NCBI GenBank assembly: GCA_935421135.1
Contig: OW285193.1
Coordinates: 7,124,496-7,188,495 of the forward strand
DNA: 64,000 bases
Direction of reading: 5' to 3'
Origin: Bugulina stolonifera
Taxonomy: Eukaryota; Bryozoa; Gymnolaemata; Cheilostomatida; Bugulidae
Each line of letters opens with the position of its first letter. Position 1 is the first letter of the stretch. The translations under genes and the position numbers were made by a program. Of this stretch, positions 11,575-23,699 are shown piece after piece. The notes under the pieces are model-generated. The model was not told the DNA's origin, searched no databases, and saw only the letters and a list, made by a program, of their open reading frames with translations.

Positions 11575-14500
11575 TTAATTTCCACCATCTCTTCCAACCA
11601 TCATCTGAACTTCTTTCAATGTCTCATTCATGGAATAAGTAGACCAGTAGATTCCAGATCTGGGATTGGAAGGAAGTTCATTCTCTCCATACCATTTGCC
11701 ATTCAGATTAGAAGTAAAGTTACATGAATCAATCCACCATGCCCCTGAAAATAATACTGTTTTGTAACAAAGATCAAAGGGGCTCCCTAATTTCCATGTT
11801 TATACCTATACGCTGCAAAAAGCTACACATGTGATATATGATATTTTAGAAACATAGAACAGGAATATACATTTATTTAGTCTTAAAAAGAAGGTTTGAA
11901 AAGTTGCTTCATGCAGTGAATGAATTTTTCCACAAGCGTTAGAGAATGTATAGAATGCTGAAAATGCTAAAATGCAAATCTATGTATGTATAAATTAGCT
12001 CAGAAGTCTGACATAAAGCTTATTAGAAAGCGTATTTTACTTCAAATGAGTTTTATAACCTAACTGCTCTGTTGCCAACTAGAAACACAAACAAGAAACT
12101 CTGACGATGTTATCAACTAAACATAGTTTATCACTATTTTTATAAAATCCATGCTAAAATGCAGTTCATGCAGGGCATCTTTTAATATTTTTGTAGAAAA
12201 AAATAACTTGTACATCTCTCTTGTCAGTACCATGATGGTAAAACAGAAAGAAAAATTTGGTCAAAATAACTTAGTACCTCTTTTATACTAACAGTCTGTT
12301 CTGCTCTGTAGAAGAAAACAAACCTGATATTGAGAAGTCACAGAGGGTTTCATTTGCCCGCACTTTGTTAGCATAGTAAACTGATTTTCCTGTTAACTGT
12401 GACATACTATCTCCAGCATCTCCACTGTAGCCTGACACCTACAACAGGCATGTTAAAATCCTTTGTTGGTGTAAACATTATTAAGCTACATCGCTTGCAA
12501 TCTACAAAAAACTAGCTTGAACTAAATAAAATGTGCACTGCTTCCTGTGAGCTCACAAGTTAATCTACTGTTTTCTATTAAAACATGCGTCATTTAAGAC
12601 GATTGACTCAGATGAGCAATAACAAATGAAAATAATGCTCTTGCAGTTTGAACCCCAGTCAAGAATAGTAATGTCCGTTAATGTGAAATCGAAATTCTGG
12701 TTATTCAATGAAAAAATTCAAAAATCCTTGCATAAAAACTAACGCTAGTTTAAGGTCATTTGTGGCAGCTAGCCAAAAACGTAAAAATATATGCCTTACC
12801 TCAACAAATGTTAAGCCTTTATAAGTTTGTTCAATTTTGGAGTTAGAATAGTTTGCATGTTTAACTTCTCCCTGCCATCCAGTCATTGCGATGTGTAGCT
12901 GGTGGTTGTTTGCAAATAGTTGTAGCCAGAGCATCACTTGAAAACCTGGAATGTGAATTAGCTTCAACTAGTGTGGACACACAAGAGGACAAGACAGATA
13001 TACTAAACTGACCATCCGGACCACCTTTAACTGTAAACACTTTTATGGTAACTTATAGTAGGCCTATACAAGTTTCTCACCAGGAAAGAAAGCAATAAAG
13101 AGATCTGTATTTTTTCTACTTTGTGGGGGTGGGGAAGGCACTTCAACAATGGCAAAGTTAACTGATGTAGCACAGGAGCATTATAAGGTTGAATACTCTC
13201 CCTAACACCACCAATGACCTTTTATGGAAATAGAACTTGAATCTCTCACATGGAAGTTCAGAGATCTGACCTCTAGACCATGGTTGCTCTCTTATCAGGT
13301 TTGCCTTAACATTCCATCAATAGTGGTTGAATAATCCTTGCAAAGACTAAAGTCTGCATAGTTTTACAGAACATGCAGTCAAACCTTAAATTTGACCAAC
13401 ATATGGCGCTCAAGAAAGAAAAGGCCTCCAGAACTCTGGGAGCTATCAAGCACATTCTGCATGGAGCCCCCAAAGAAGGTCGGTTACTAGCTTACACTAG
13501 CCTGTGTCGCCCAATATTGGAATATGCGGACACCGTGTGGGACCCGACCTTAGCCAAAGACATTGAGTCACTTGAAATGATACAGCACAGGGCTGTTAGG
13601 TTCATTGCCAGATTGAGGGGGTGAGAGAGTGTCACTGAGGCATGCTCCGAACTTGGTCTACAGCCCCTCAAACAAAGGCGTAGGAACCACAGGCTAGCTC
13701 TCCTTATGAAAATCCTGCAGGAAGAAGAACGCCACTCAGCGCTTTCGTTGGCATATGATGAGATTACCAGAGACCGCAAAAGTATGACGATGACCCCCAG
13801 ATCGGCTGCTCGTGGCGAGTTGACATCGGTATCCGCGACCTCACAGATATACCATGGTAGTTTCCTACCGAGAACCATAAGAGACACCAGAGTGAACACA
13901 ACCGTGACAAGCAGAACGCAGCATTTACCTGTAACAGAAGGCTGTAGTCCAACCCCCCTGTAAAGGAGGACTACCGTAGCACCATCAACTACTAATCAAC
14001 AGCAGATTGCTGTAACCCCTGTAGCCAAATACATTGCACACTGTTAGCCAAATGAGGCACTCCTTTATACACTTAGTGTCCGATGACGTCAAAGGTGGTC
14101 AAAGGTGAACACTGAACTTGTAGCTCTCATAAGCATTTCCTGCGCTTGCTTTGTAGTCATGCTTTTTATTTGCACAAGTCCAATAATTGGTTGCATTGTT
14201 TCATCATTCGACCAAACATTTTAAACAGTCAGAAATTGTCCCTCTTGCATTGTTCCTGAAATGTAGCATGCAGATTTACAAAATATATTATTTATTGCTT
14301 ACCACTCCAGTATTCTCCAGTAACATCTCCAAAACCTTCATAGAATTTCCATACCTCAGCTGTGTCAAAGGAAGTTGACCCATCGTATCTGCTCTGTATT
14401 ACAGTCCACCCTTGGAAGCCATCAAACACACACCTTATGTTCAGTATTCTTCCACTGCGTGTTGGTCTTATAAAGAATAGCCCCATGCTGTCTGTTTCTC

Positions 14501-16121
14501 CGTGTTCAAACGCTTCTTGACAATCTAAAGTCAAACGGTTTGGTCTATAAAAATGTGTGACTGCTCAAAAAAGACAGTTCGAAACAGGACGTTTCAAAAA
14601 TGGGCAGTTCAACACCGGACAGTTTGAAGCGCCTAACCCCAAACTCTAACCACCAGATTTTAACTAATTTTCAATTTTATTATTATTTTTAATTAATTAT
14701 GTTAATTAATTAAAATTAATTATCTGCAAGTTGTGTTCTTTTAATAATGTAATCTGCACAGTTTTGAACTGTCCTGTTTTGAACTGGCTTTTCCGAAATG
14801 TCCCTTTACCGTTCTATAATTACTAAAATTTCAAAATGTACAGGTAAGTGCAGCATTCTAACCATTAGGCCATGGCCACTCCCTTAGCATGCACTTATAA
14901 TAGATGCATATAATATATATTACCTTTGTACACTGGCTTTCTTTTCTGAACGCATTGTGTGTGGGTACCAATTTGAAAGCATGGAGAGGCCTTTAAAAGA
15001 AACAAGTTAGATATATAGTGTTAGGGATTCACATACACACACATGACCGTATTAAATTTGTATATGAGACAGGTTACCTCACATCAATTGATATCATAGT
15101 GTAAGAAGTACCGTTACTTCATCTGGTACATGATAATTATACATGTACATTCAATATTATGTTACGCAGTATCTGTTGAAGCGTTTGATAATCTTGAGTC
15201 CTCCAACGCAATGAAGACAGAAATGAATTCCACTAATGCATGTAGGTTACAAAATTTACTTTTAGTAGTTTTCAATTTTTACTTTTTGCAAAAAAAATAT
15301 CTTGTTCACCTATGTCAGATTTTGAGTTGCATAATCATGTTCATATGCAACATTCTTCAAGTTAACCAGTCATCCCTTTCTATTTAGTTCTGCATTTTTC
15401 AACTATACAAGCAGAAGATATCAATAAATTGAACAGAAATACCTTCCCATCAATCCCATGCTTAATCTCATCCCAACTAGTACTTGGGTTCCCTCTACAT
15501 AATGAAAGCAGAATGTGCTAGAAAGGATCATAATAAAAATTGAGCATGGCATAATTTAAATTTGGCAATAATACTGCTAAGGAATAAGATTAATTCTGTA
15601 TTTACAAGATTACAGTAGATACTAGCCTGACGTAAACATCTTTCCATTCTGCAGCGGCTGCCAATGCTGATTAGACTGCTCTGAGGGTCGCTGTCAAGGT
15701 CAAACATGTAGGAGCCCCAGTTGGTTAGATGTCTGCATTGCTTGGTAGAAGTATCATAGAGTAGTCCTATACATCTGATGGCACTGGTACACTCCATTAG
15801 GCAAATACTTAGTGTTGGAACTAAAGTTAAATTTGGATACATCAAAGAAAAGTGAATAATTTCTACTGCACATGTAAATTCACGAATTAGTACAAAGGTG
15901 TATCTACATGTGAAAGCGAGCATCTTACCTGTGAATGTGGCGTAAGCAAGATGATTTGCTATTAGTTCCTCATATCTAGCTTTAATTTTAAAGTTTCTGT
16001 AAATTTGCCCAAAATCTTCCCCCAAAATATTGTCACCAAATACCTTACTACGACAGAGATATAGCAAAATGGGTGACAAAATGTAAACTATATAGCATCT
16101 GCTTAAAATAACCGAATCCAT
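11575..16121 (-). CDS. Fibrinogen-related gene B (signal-PAN-FReD), 368 aa
   Basis: Coding exons: 16121-15929, 15820-15627, 14990-14924, 14524-14303, 12945-12800, 12438-12324, 11744-11575 (stop 11577-11575). They sum to 1,107 nt with the family phases 1,0,1,1,0,1. Residues 1-64 are a signal-like N-terminus with FGDNILGEDFGQIYRNF. Residues 65-129 are PAN/apple-like (SICLMECTSAIRCIGLLYD). Residues 130-151 are the linker (CFQIGTHTQCVQKRKPVYK). Residues 152-368 are the fibrinogen domain (GFQGWTVIQSRYDGST, GEYWSG, SGYSGDAGDS, WWIDSCNFTSNLNGKW). The PAN exon ends CAG|GCTAGT, a GC donor at the place where A, C and D use GT. If it does not splice, the gene is damaged. Introns contain a SINE, a LINE end and a MITE. 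Confidence 0.83.
13120..13296 (-). mobile_element. tRNA-derived SINE, minus strand
   Basis: Read on the minus strand it has ATGGTCTAGAGG and GATTCAAGTTC as box A and B remnants, then GTTAGGGAGAGTATTCAACC. That body matches the SINE at 9434-9745 (GTTAGGAAGAGTATCCAGCC). It lies in the fourth intron of gene B. Confidence 0.6.
13373..13963 (+). mobile_element. CR1/Jockey-like LINE, 3' end of reverse transcriptase ORF (dead)
   Basis: One frame reads through the end of a non-LTR reverse transcriptase: LEYADTVWDP, IQHRAVRFIARLRG, then a TGA at 13622-13624, then LGLQPLKQRRRNHRLALL and YHGSFLPRTIRDTRVN. These blocks are typical of the thumb and C-terminal region of CR1/RTE-like elements. It is 5'-truncated with one internal stop. 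It lies in an intron of gene B, opposite in orientation. Confidence 0.8.
14560..14815. mobile_element. MITE with ~45-bp imperfect inverted ends
   Basis: The left arm contains CAGTTCGAAACAGGACG and the right arm, reverse-complemented, CAGTTCAAAACAGGACAG. The arms align over about 45 bp around an AT-rich core (TAATTAATTA). It lies in an intron of gene B. Confidence 0.6.
14848..14886 (-). mobile_element. tRNA-like SINE head fragment
   Basis: The minus strand reads GCCATGGCCTAATGGTTAGA, a box A-like sequence similar to the SINE heads at 9434 and 13296. No box B or body follows, so this is a short relic. Confidence 0.35.
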
Positions 16122-17477
16122 AGCTAAAAAATCAACATTTTCTCGCTGTAATTACAGTAACTGCAGAGTGGTAGTAGCTTTTGTAACAGAATTGTAAACA
16201 CTGCCAATAGTGTCAATAATTTTCTCATGAATTATAAATGTAAAGCTACATGTTAATATATAACTTGCTAATGGATTAGATTAAAATATATCGACCCATG
16301 CTATTATCCAGCCTATACTTTGCCTGTAACGATGACATGTTTGAAATTTGCATCCATCTTAACCTGATATCCAAGATTATAAACTGTTAGTGTACATTGT
16401 ATATAAGATAACATCTTCTAGCTCAAGTTATCGATCTAGCAGGTTGCTAACTAAATTTCAATAAGTGTCACTTTGTAATTCCAAATAATATTGAGCTGCA
16501 TGTACGTACTGCACAATTGCTTCCCAATCCAACTATTTAGTTTTACACAATGCTACACAACATTATTGCCCTACCAAACATCAATTACTATGTACTTGCA
16601 TTTAGTTAGCACATAAATATGTTTACAAATGCTACACACGTGCTACACAAATTCTCTACCCACGCCATTGCTTCTTGTGATGAAGATATGCTTTATGTAT
16701 TCAGTACACAGTGTATATTGTATAATGCACGTGTTGCATTTAGTACACTGTGTACATAGTTTCACCATTGCTAGAAACACTGTCACTTACAAGTATTTCC
16801 ACTGCAACAAACATACATTAAACTAGCTGGTATCCATTCAAGCAAACATATGTTATTAGCTATGATTCACCATAACGCCTAAGAAACTAAATTATTAAAA
16901 AGATCGAAGGCAAGTTCTTTACTTGGAATTTTACTGAAGAACATTGGCTGTGTTCAAATTATATTATAAAATTGCCTTCATATTTGCTCTTTTGTACTGT
17001 GATATTTTAAAATAACTAAAACATGTATATTATCAAAAAAGTAGAATTATTGCACTAAATTACAGTTTACAATATTACTTGGGTAGCATCAGAGTGATAC
17101 AAAATTAAAAGTAAAATTTTCTATCACTTTCCATAAGAATCTTTCATTTTTTCCCTGCGGCAATTGTATGCAAAACATAGTACAATTTTAAAACTGCTAT
17201 TTCTAAATTTTGATTAATTTTAGCTGTTCTCGACATTAAAAAGTTATTACACACAATCTCATACACACAGGCACATGTACACACGCACACCACTTTGCAT
17301 AGCATGAGAATATATACATAGAGTTTGGTCACTAACAAGAGGTCATTACGATTAGGCTTGGCACAAAAGCCAATCTTTTCTTTCCAGTTGGAGAAGAAGA
17401 CGGTTTCACCAACTGCTGGCTTTCCAGTTGGAGAAGAAGACGGTTTCACCAACAACTGGCTGCTCTTTGTTGTCAGA
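16122..17477. other. Intergenic between genes B and C; 40-bp tandem duplication at its edge
   Basis: No gene is seen. At 17381-17460 a 40-bp unit starting TTTCCAGTTGGAGAAGAAGA occurs twice in tandem, ending just past the stop codon of gene C. Confidence 0.5.
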
Positions 17478-20400
17478 TTAAATTCCCCCATCCCTTCCCA
17501 CCATCATCTGAACTTCTCTCAGCGTTTCATTCATAGAATAAGTAGACCAGTAGACTCCAGATCTTGGATCTGAAGGAAGTTCATTCTCTCCATACCATTT
17601 ACCATTCAGATTAGAAGTAAAGTTACATGAATCTATCCACCATGAACCTAAAAGAGTTAAACAACTTTCATTTATAAGAATATAGCTCATGTCGTTCTAA
17701 GTTGCTTTACCAACGCTTTGTCAGTGTTAGTATACTAATACATATGCATGTAGTACGTGTAGTTCTTGAAGCACTTTGCACTGGTACCAACATTAATAAT
17801 GTATTATAATATAGTTGTTGAAGTACATGTGTTAGGCCACCAGTTTCTGATGGCTCTTCAGTTACCGGATTCAGAATAGTGAACCAAAATTTTCAAAAAT
17901 TTTCAAAATTTACTCCTTGTGACCACTCAGAGCTTGGTTGTAGCCTAATGTTATTGGCATATGCTCCTGTATTGGTAAAGTACCTTTCCCACAACCAGAA
18001 GCAGAAAAAATGCTGATTTATTTAGACATTGCTTTTTACCTGGGGTTATTAACAAGAAGTGAAGTTGATAAGTTTTTTATTCTGTACAAGGCTTGGAGTG
18101 ATCCCCCCCATTATACTGCTGGGGGAAATATTCTCATTCCATGTCATTTTTAATCATTAGGTCTAACAGTAAAAAGTACAAACCTGATATTGGGAAGTCA
18201 CAGGGGGTTTCGTTCACTAACACATTATTAGCATAGTAAACTGATCTTCCTTCTAGTTGTGAGAGACTATCTCCAGCATCTCCACTGTAGCCTGAGATCT
18301 ACAACAAAGATGGAGTTATTTCCTTTTATTTGAACCTACAGCTGCGTTAATTCTCAACACAAATTGCTGCCGCTTTTATAAAACAGAATGATCTAGTCAT
18401 AATATCTATCACACAAACCTCAGCGTGCATACAATATTTTCCCAAAACTGGTAAATTTGCTGACACCTAATTGCCAAAGAGCAAATTATCAAGTATTGTG
18501 TGCTCTTAGGAACTGTTACTAAAGAGAGAAGACAACTCCAATCAGTTAGCGTTTGATGGGGAAATTATGAAAAGTAGCTCCACAAATTTGTATCAGTGGA
18601 CTTATGCATGTACATGTAAATATTAGTCAGGAGCCAGAGGGGCAAAGTCTAACTTAATATGTCAATCGAGAACCAAGAGCGCCTGCTGCCTACAGGAGTA
18701 CATGTATATCTTACCTCTAGAAGTCTAAACTGTCCACTTGTGTATATAGCATAGAAATTAGAGTAATTTGCATGTCTAACCTCTCCATTCCATCCTGTCA
18801 TTTGGATGTGCAGTTGCCGATTATTCATACTTGTCTGTAACCACCTTATTTGTTGAAATCCTGAAATTAACTTTTGTTTGTGTACATAAAGAACGCAATG
18901 TTAGTGTGAGTATACAATAGCCAAAGTACTAAGTACTAACTAGGCATACTCTTCCACTCATTGGTCCAAATATGACATCAAATTATGGTATTTTGAGTTG
19001 ACAATATTATAATTTCTATTGATAATATGAATTACATGTAGGTCTACATGTAGATGTATGGGTCGGTATTTCACATTAATAAAAAAACTTACATGTACAC
19101 ATGGATCATACTTAGTGTGTTAGCTGCTTTACGTCAATTTTCAAGCCAAAGGAATGTGTTATTAACTTCAAGTTGTTGTCTTAATTCAAAATATGGTAGA
19201 AGTTTAACAGTTATACCACTCCAGAAATCTCCAGGAACTTGTCCAAAGCCTTCATTAAACTGCCAGTTCTGGGCCATATCAAAAGCAGTTGACCCATTGT
19301 ATCTATTCTGTATCACTGTCCATCCTTGCACACCATCAAATACACATCTTATGTGATAAATCTCTCCAGTAGAAACCGGTCGTATGAAATATAAACCCGT
19401 GTTGTCTGTCTCTCCATGCTCAAATGCATCTTGGCAATCTATACAGAGACACAACAAGTCATATAAATCCATTCCTTGAAAAATTTCTTGTAACAACCAA
19501 CTTCCTACTGATTGATTGAATGCCTCACTGTTGGAGATGTCTGCTTTGAATGCATCATTTTCAGAGTTGTCTGCTTTTAAATAAATTACTGTGGGAGTTA
19601 TCAGCTTCCAAATTTGACAAAAACAATCAGAGCGTCATACAATATTTCCTATGCTCAATAGAATTTTAGCCTTGACCTACATGTACAGTTGAAACCAAAC
19701 ACCGGAAACTGCTATACGTATCTACGTACAATTAAGAATGAACAATTGGGTGATATTTGAAATTTTCTGTCAAAATGAGAAGCAGGCAATTCCAAAATTG
19801 ATGGTAAAGCTGACCTGTATTGTCTAGTAACGCAATACTGGAAAAAATGATTGTTTATAATTTAGAAAAAATATAATCTGCTACAAGATGTAAAACAAAT
19901 CTCCTGAAAACTATCATCCTAAGCTATGCACAGCTCAAACCCCGGTTATTTTAAGTGCATGCTTGCATCTACCAGGTATGATTTACCTTGATATACTGGT
20001 TTTCTTTTTCTAGTGCATTGTGCATGCCGGCCAACATAGAAACATGGATATTGCTGTAAAAATAAATGTATTGATTGCTTTATCGGTAGATGCATGGCTG
20101 TATTTACGTAAGTCAAGATACACTAAACAGAATTAGTTACTTGTACGAATAAATTATGCATGAATCAAAAGTATGTAAAATAATCAATCTAAATTTCAGT
20201 AATTTAGTTTATAATGTAGTTTGCTTTGAAACAGGCTGCGTGATATACGCACATTTGCATATATCAGTGGTATTTACATTGTATGTATGGCTCGTGCATA
20301 AAAACTTTTCTACCCTAATAATATTTTTAATTTGTTATAGAGTGTTATAGAACAGGCAGCATAAATGCATTCTCATAGAAATGGTGTAAAGTTGACAAGA

Positions 20401-22511
20401 AATATTCTACTCACTTCCTTTAAGCAGGGCTTCTTTCGGCAATGACTACCGATAACCACCAGCGTGCTGCTAAGGTTACTGTCAAGGTCAAACTGGTAAA
20501 GTCCCCAGTTGCTTTGTAGGCTACATATCTTGGTAGAAGTATCATAGAGTAGTCCTATGCATCTGATGGTACTAGTACACTCCATCATGCAGATACTTAG
20601 TATTGGAGCTAAATTATTATGCACAGATTATTTATAGGCAATTACAAATAACGTGGTATTACGTAAAAGTTATAAAGAGGTGATAAAAATTAGTTGTTAT
20701 AATATGTAGACTCTTGCATACCTGTCAACCTGGAGTGAAAAAATATAGGGAGTCCCAACTTCCAAGTGCACAGGTGAAATTTGCAAGACCCTAACTTTCA
20801 ACTGTGGAAAATAAATTTGGAGAGTTTGAACTGTGTGGGGGGGGGGGGGAGGAGTATGGGTACCAAGCTTCACTGTTATCACAGCACTGATCATTATCTT
20901 TTGACGTAATTAGTAATACATGTAAATTAGCTACCATGCTTGTACTTGTAGCAACGACTAAGTTAAACCACAAAAAATGCTGAAAAAGAGACTGGTGGGG
21001 AAAATAATTTACTCAAATGTTATATTAGACTTATGTGCACATGTACAATGTAAGCTATGTAGTAGTTGATAACTCCAAAGCTGTATCAAAATACCAGATA
21101 GAGAAAAATGAGACTGAACAAGGGTATTAATTTGATGCTATTTATTGGATAATCTTGGATGTTGGCCATTGGATAATACAAAACTGAAAAATACCTATCT
21201 GATGCCCTGAAATAGGGAGGATATAGAGATATAGGGAGCTGGTGGGAGTGGGAGTTTGAAATAGGGAGGGTCCCGCCCAAATTGGGTTAGTTGACAGGTA
21301 TGGACTCTTGTACCACTAGAAAAGGTATATCGGCATAAAAAATATAACTATTGTAGGCTTACATACAACTGGAAGAGGCAGTGAATATTTCTTAATTGTA
21401 ATATTGTAATGGTACAGGACATTTGTATACGACTCCAGCTACCCGGATAAACCTCATAGCACCTTAAGTGCCTAGTAGTTGCCACAGCGCTACTCAGCTA
21501 ACATTTGTACTCTCATACCTAGTTGCTTGTGTATTCATACTCAACTATATTGCATGTCTAAACCATTTATTTAATGTCTACATACGTGTATCTATCTGTT
21601 TATATCCATTCTACTAAACTATATACCATTGTACATTCATGCATGGCAATTACTGAGTCTTTTGGTACCTTTTATACCCATGTAAAGAGGCCCGACCTCT
21701 CAGAATCACTTGATATTCATTTTGTATATGAATTGGATGATTATAAGCAACTTTTGTATAACCCGACCTATTTTGGGTCGGCCGTCGGGCTTCCGGCCGC
21801 CATGTTGTTGCGCAACTTCCGGACGACCTTACGTCGTCTTTTCCTGACACTACGTCGGGCGGAAGTTCTTATACTATATAAAGGACTATGTTTTATCATT
21901 CTTTGTCTCAGTCTTCGCTTGGCTTTCAATAAAGACACATCTATGCTTGATACAGAGACTTTCACTTCCTTTTGCCAAGTCATTCGCTTAGCGAACTGCC
22001 TACTAGGTCGGATCACTCTCTTTCATAGTATAGTCTCCAGGCTAGACTCGAGACCAGATGGGTCATCTCTGGTAGTACTTTAGCTACTGAGACCGCTCGA
22101 TCTTTCATGTAATGAGAAGGCCTAGCACCACTCATAGGCACTTCATTTTTGGGATCGGCAGTCGTCCACGGACGACCGCGCGAAAAACCAGAAACCATTA
22201 CAATATTATTATGTTTTAAAATTTAGCATACAATGTACATTATAATATGTATATGTATATTGTACTGTAGTAGTTATTGAATCATACTACCCATTAAAAT
22301 GGTTATAACACCCTTATTACTTACCCATAAACTTGCTGTAGGTTAACTCAGCCACAGTCTCAGCTAACTCTGGATTGATTGTGACATTTCGATATACCTG
22401 TCCAAAGTCTTCACCAGCAATGTTGTCCCCGAATATCTGATGATAATTTAAAAATAGTAAAAAAATTGGTAAAAGATTAAGATCATGACATCTACCAAAG
22501 CTTGGATTCAT
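17478..22511 (-). CDS. Fibrinogen-related gene C (signal-PAN-FReD), 366 aa
   Basis: Coding exons: 22511-22325, 20608-20415, 20053-19987, 19438-19217, 18860-18715, 18298-18184, 17647-17478 (stop 17480-17478). They sum to 1,101 nt, all GT-AG, with the family phases. Residues 1-62 carry a hydrophobic start (MNPSFGRC, LPIFLLFLNY) and FGDNIAGEDFGQVYRN. Residues 63-127 are PAN/apple-like (SICMMECTSTIRCIGLLYD). Residues 128-149 are the linker (CFYVGRHAQCTRKRKPVY). Residues 150-366 are the fibrinogen domain (GVQGWTVIQNRYNGST, NRQLHIQMTGWNG, SGYSGDAGDSLSQLEG, WWIDSCNFTSNLNGKW). The protein ends GRDGGI. No lesion is seen. Intron 1 holds a hAT-like element and a solo LTR. Likely a secreted, glycan- or ligand-binding protein. 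Confidence 0.87.
20717..21302. mobile_element. Non-autonomous hAT-like element with 8-bp target duplication
   Basis: The ends are CATACCTGTCAAC and its inverse GTTGACAGGTATG. The flanks are GACTCTTG on both sides (20709-20716 and 21303-21310), a perfect 8-bp target site duplication. The inside holds a G-run of about 13 and TATAGGGAG-type subterminal repeats, with no transposase. Eight-bp duplications are characteristic of hAT elements. Confidence 0.85.
21405..22202 (+). mobile_element. Solo LTR (798 bp) with 4-bp target duplication
   Basis: It starts TGTAATGGT and ends ACCATTACA, the TG...CA inverted ends of an LTR. It is flanked by ATAT at 21401-21404 and 22203-22206. Inside, TATATAAA (21875-21882) is followed by AATAAA (21928-21933), matching an LTR promoter and polyadenylation signal on the plus strand. 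No internal retroelement coding region is present. It is more GC-rich than its surroundings and lies in intron 1 of gene C in antisense orientation. Confidence 0.82.
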
Positions 22512-23288
22512 TGTGTGATATTTATATTTACAAACATGTGCACTGCTATACATCATTGAGATGAGGTAATCATCGCCAACCACATGTATTTGTATTTTTC
22601 CTCAGTTCAATAATTATTGATTAAATAATAGAGTTCTTATAAATCTTTGATGAACTCGGCAAAATATTATTGTTGATATTTACAGTATGTATTTGGTGTA
22701 TAAAGTAAAAAGTAAATATTTGTTTGCTAATCATTTTATTGGAAATTTGTGTACCATTCTATCTTATAGGCTCAAGACCTAAAAATACATGTACACAATA
22801 TTAACAGATAAAGAATAATTTAAAAATAGAATAAAATTTGTATTCACACATCATCTTAAGCAACTTTCTCTTTAGAAAGTTGATCATTTATAACAGTACA
22901 CACAGGTCACTATTTCCACAATAATAGATTAACTCAAACTATTTTTTATGAAGATGTATCCTTCTTTCAGTTATTAATATGAGCGTCTACTGTAACACAT
23001 TCACTATATGTACATGTTCAAGGTACTGTGCACACTGCAGTTAATAGAAACCTTAGTATGTCATGTTAAATCAAAATATGTAGTAATGCATCCATTGATG
23101 TTCCACTAAAATGAGTAAAGAGGAATTATTTGAGATTAGTTTTAATTACAATTAAAGTTTGTTACAATGCGGAATTTTCTTTCCATGAGTGACTGCCAAA
23201 CACTCTTTTGGGTTATGTCTATTCATTCTATTATAGTTTTATCCCTGGTTACATGTAATATATCTATAGTCACACTACATGTTGTATG
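22512..23288. other. Intergenic between genes C and D
   Basis: AT-rich; nothing supportable seen. Confidence 0.5.
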
Positions 23289-23699
23289 TTAACCCTCTGT
23301 TGTGGTAGCACGTATATCTTCCCTGCCTGCAGTTATGATTGGTTCATTATTTCTGTCTGCTGTTGTGACTGGTTCATTCTTTCTGTCTGCTGTTGTGAGT
23401 GGTTCAACCTCTATGCTTGCGGTTGTGATTGGTTCATCCTTTCTGTCAACTGCTGTGATTGGTTCATTCTCTCTGTCGGCTGTTGTGATTGGTTCAACCT
23501 CTCGGCCGGCGGTTGTAACTGGTTCATCATCTTCATCCGCTGTTTTGATTGGTTCATTCGTTGTGATTGACTTGTCTCCATTGTCAGTAGCAGCGATTAG
23601 CTCCTCTTCATCGTCAGTCGTTACCTCTGGCATATCACTGATTTCTGATGTTGTCATCTCTTTGTCTTCTCTGTATGTTGTTGTTTCAGAATCGGTTCT
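23289..23699 (-). repeat. 30-bp coding minisatellite forming the tail of gene D
   Basis: On the plus strand, variants of a 30-bp unit (GTTGTGATTGGTTCATTCTT plus about 10 bp) repeat from about 23300 to 23570. The reading frame stays open because 30 is a multiple of 3. The remaining tail nearer the fibrinogen domain is acidic and non-repetitive. Confidence 0.8.

Noticed and set aside
21574..22083. 169-codon plus-strand frame
   Set aside because: It lies wholly within the solo LTR, whose TATA and AATAAA signals explain the sequence better than a protein.
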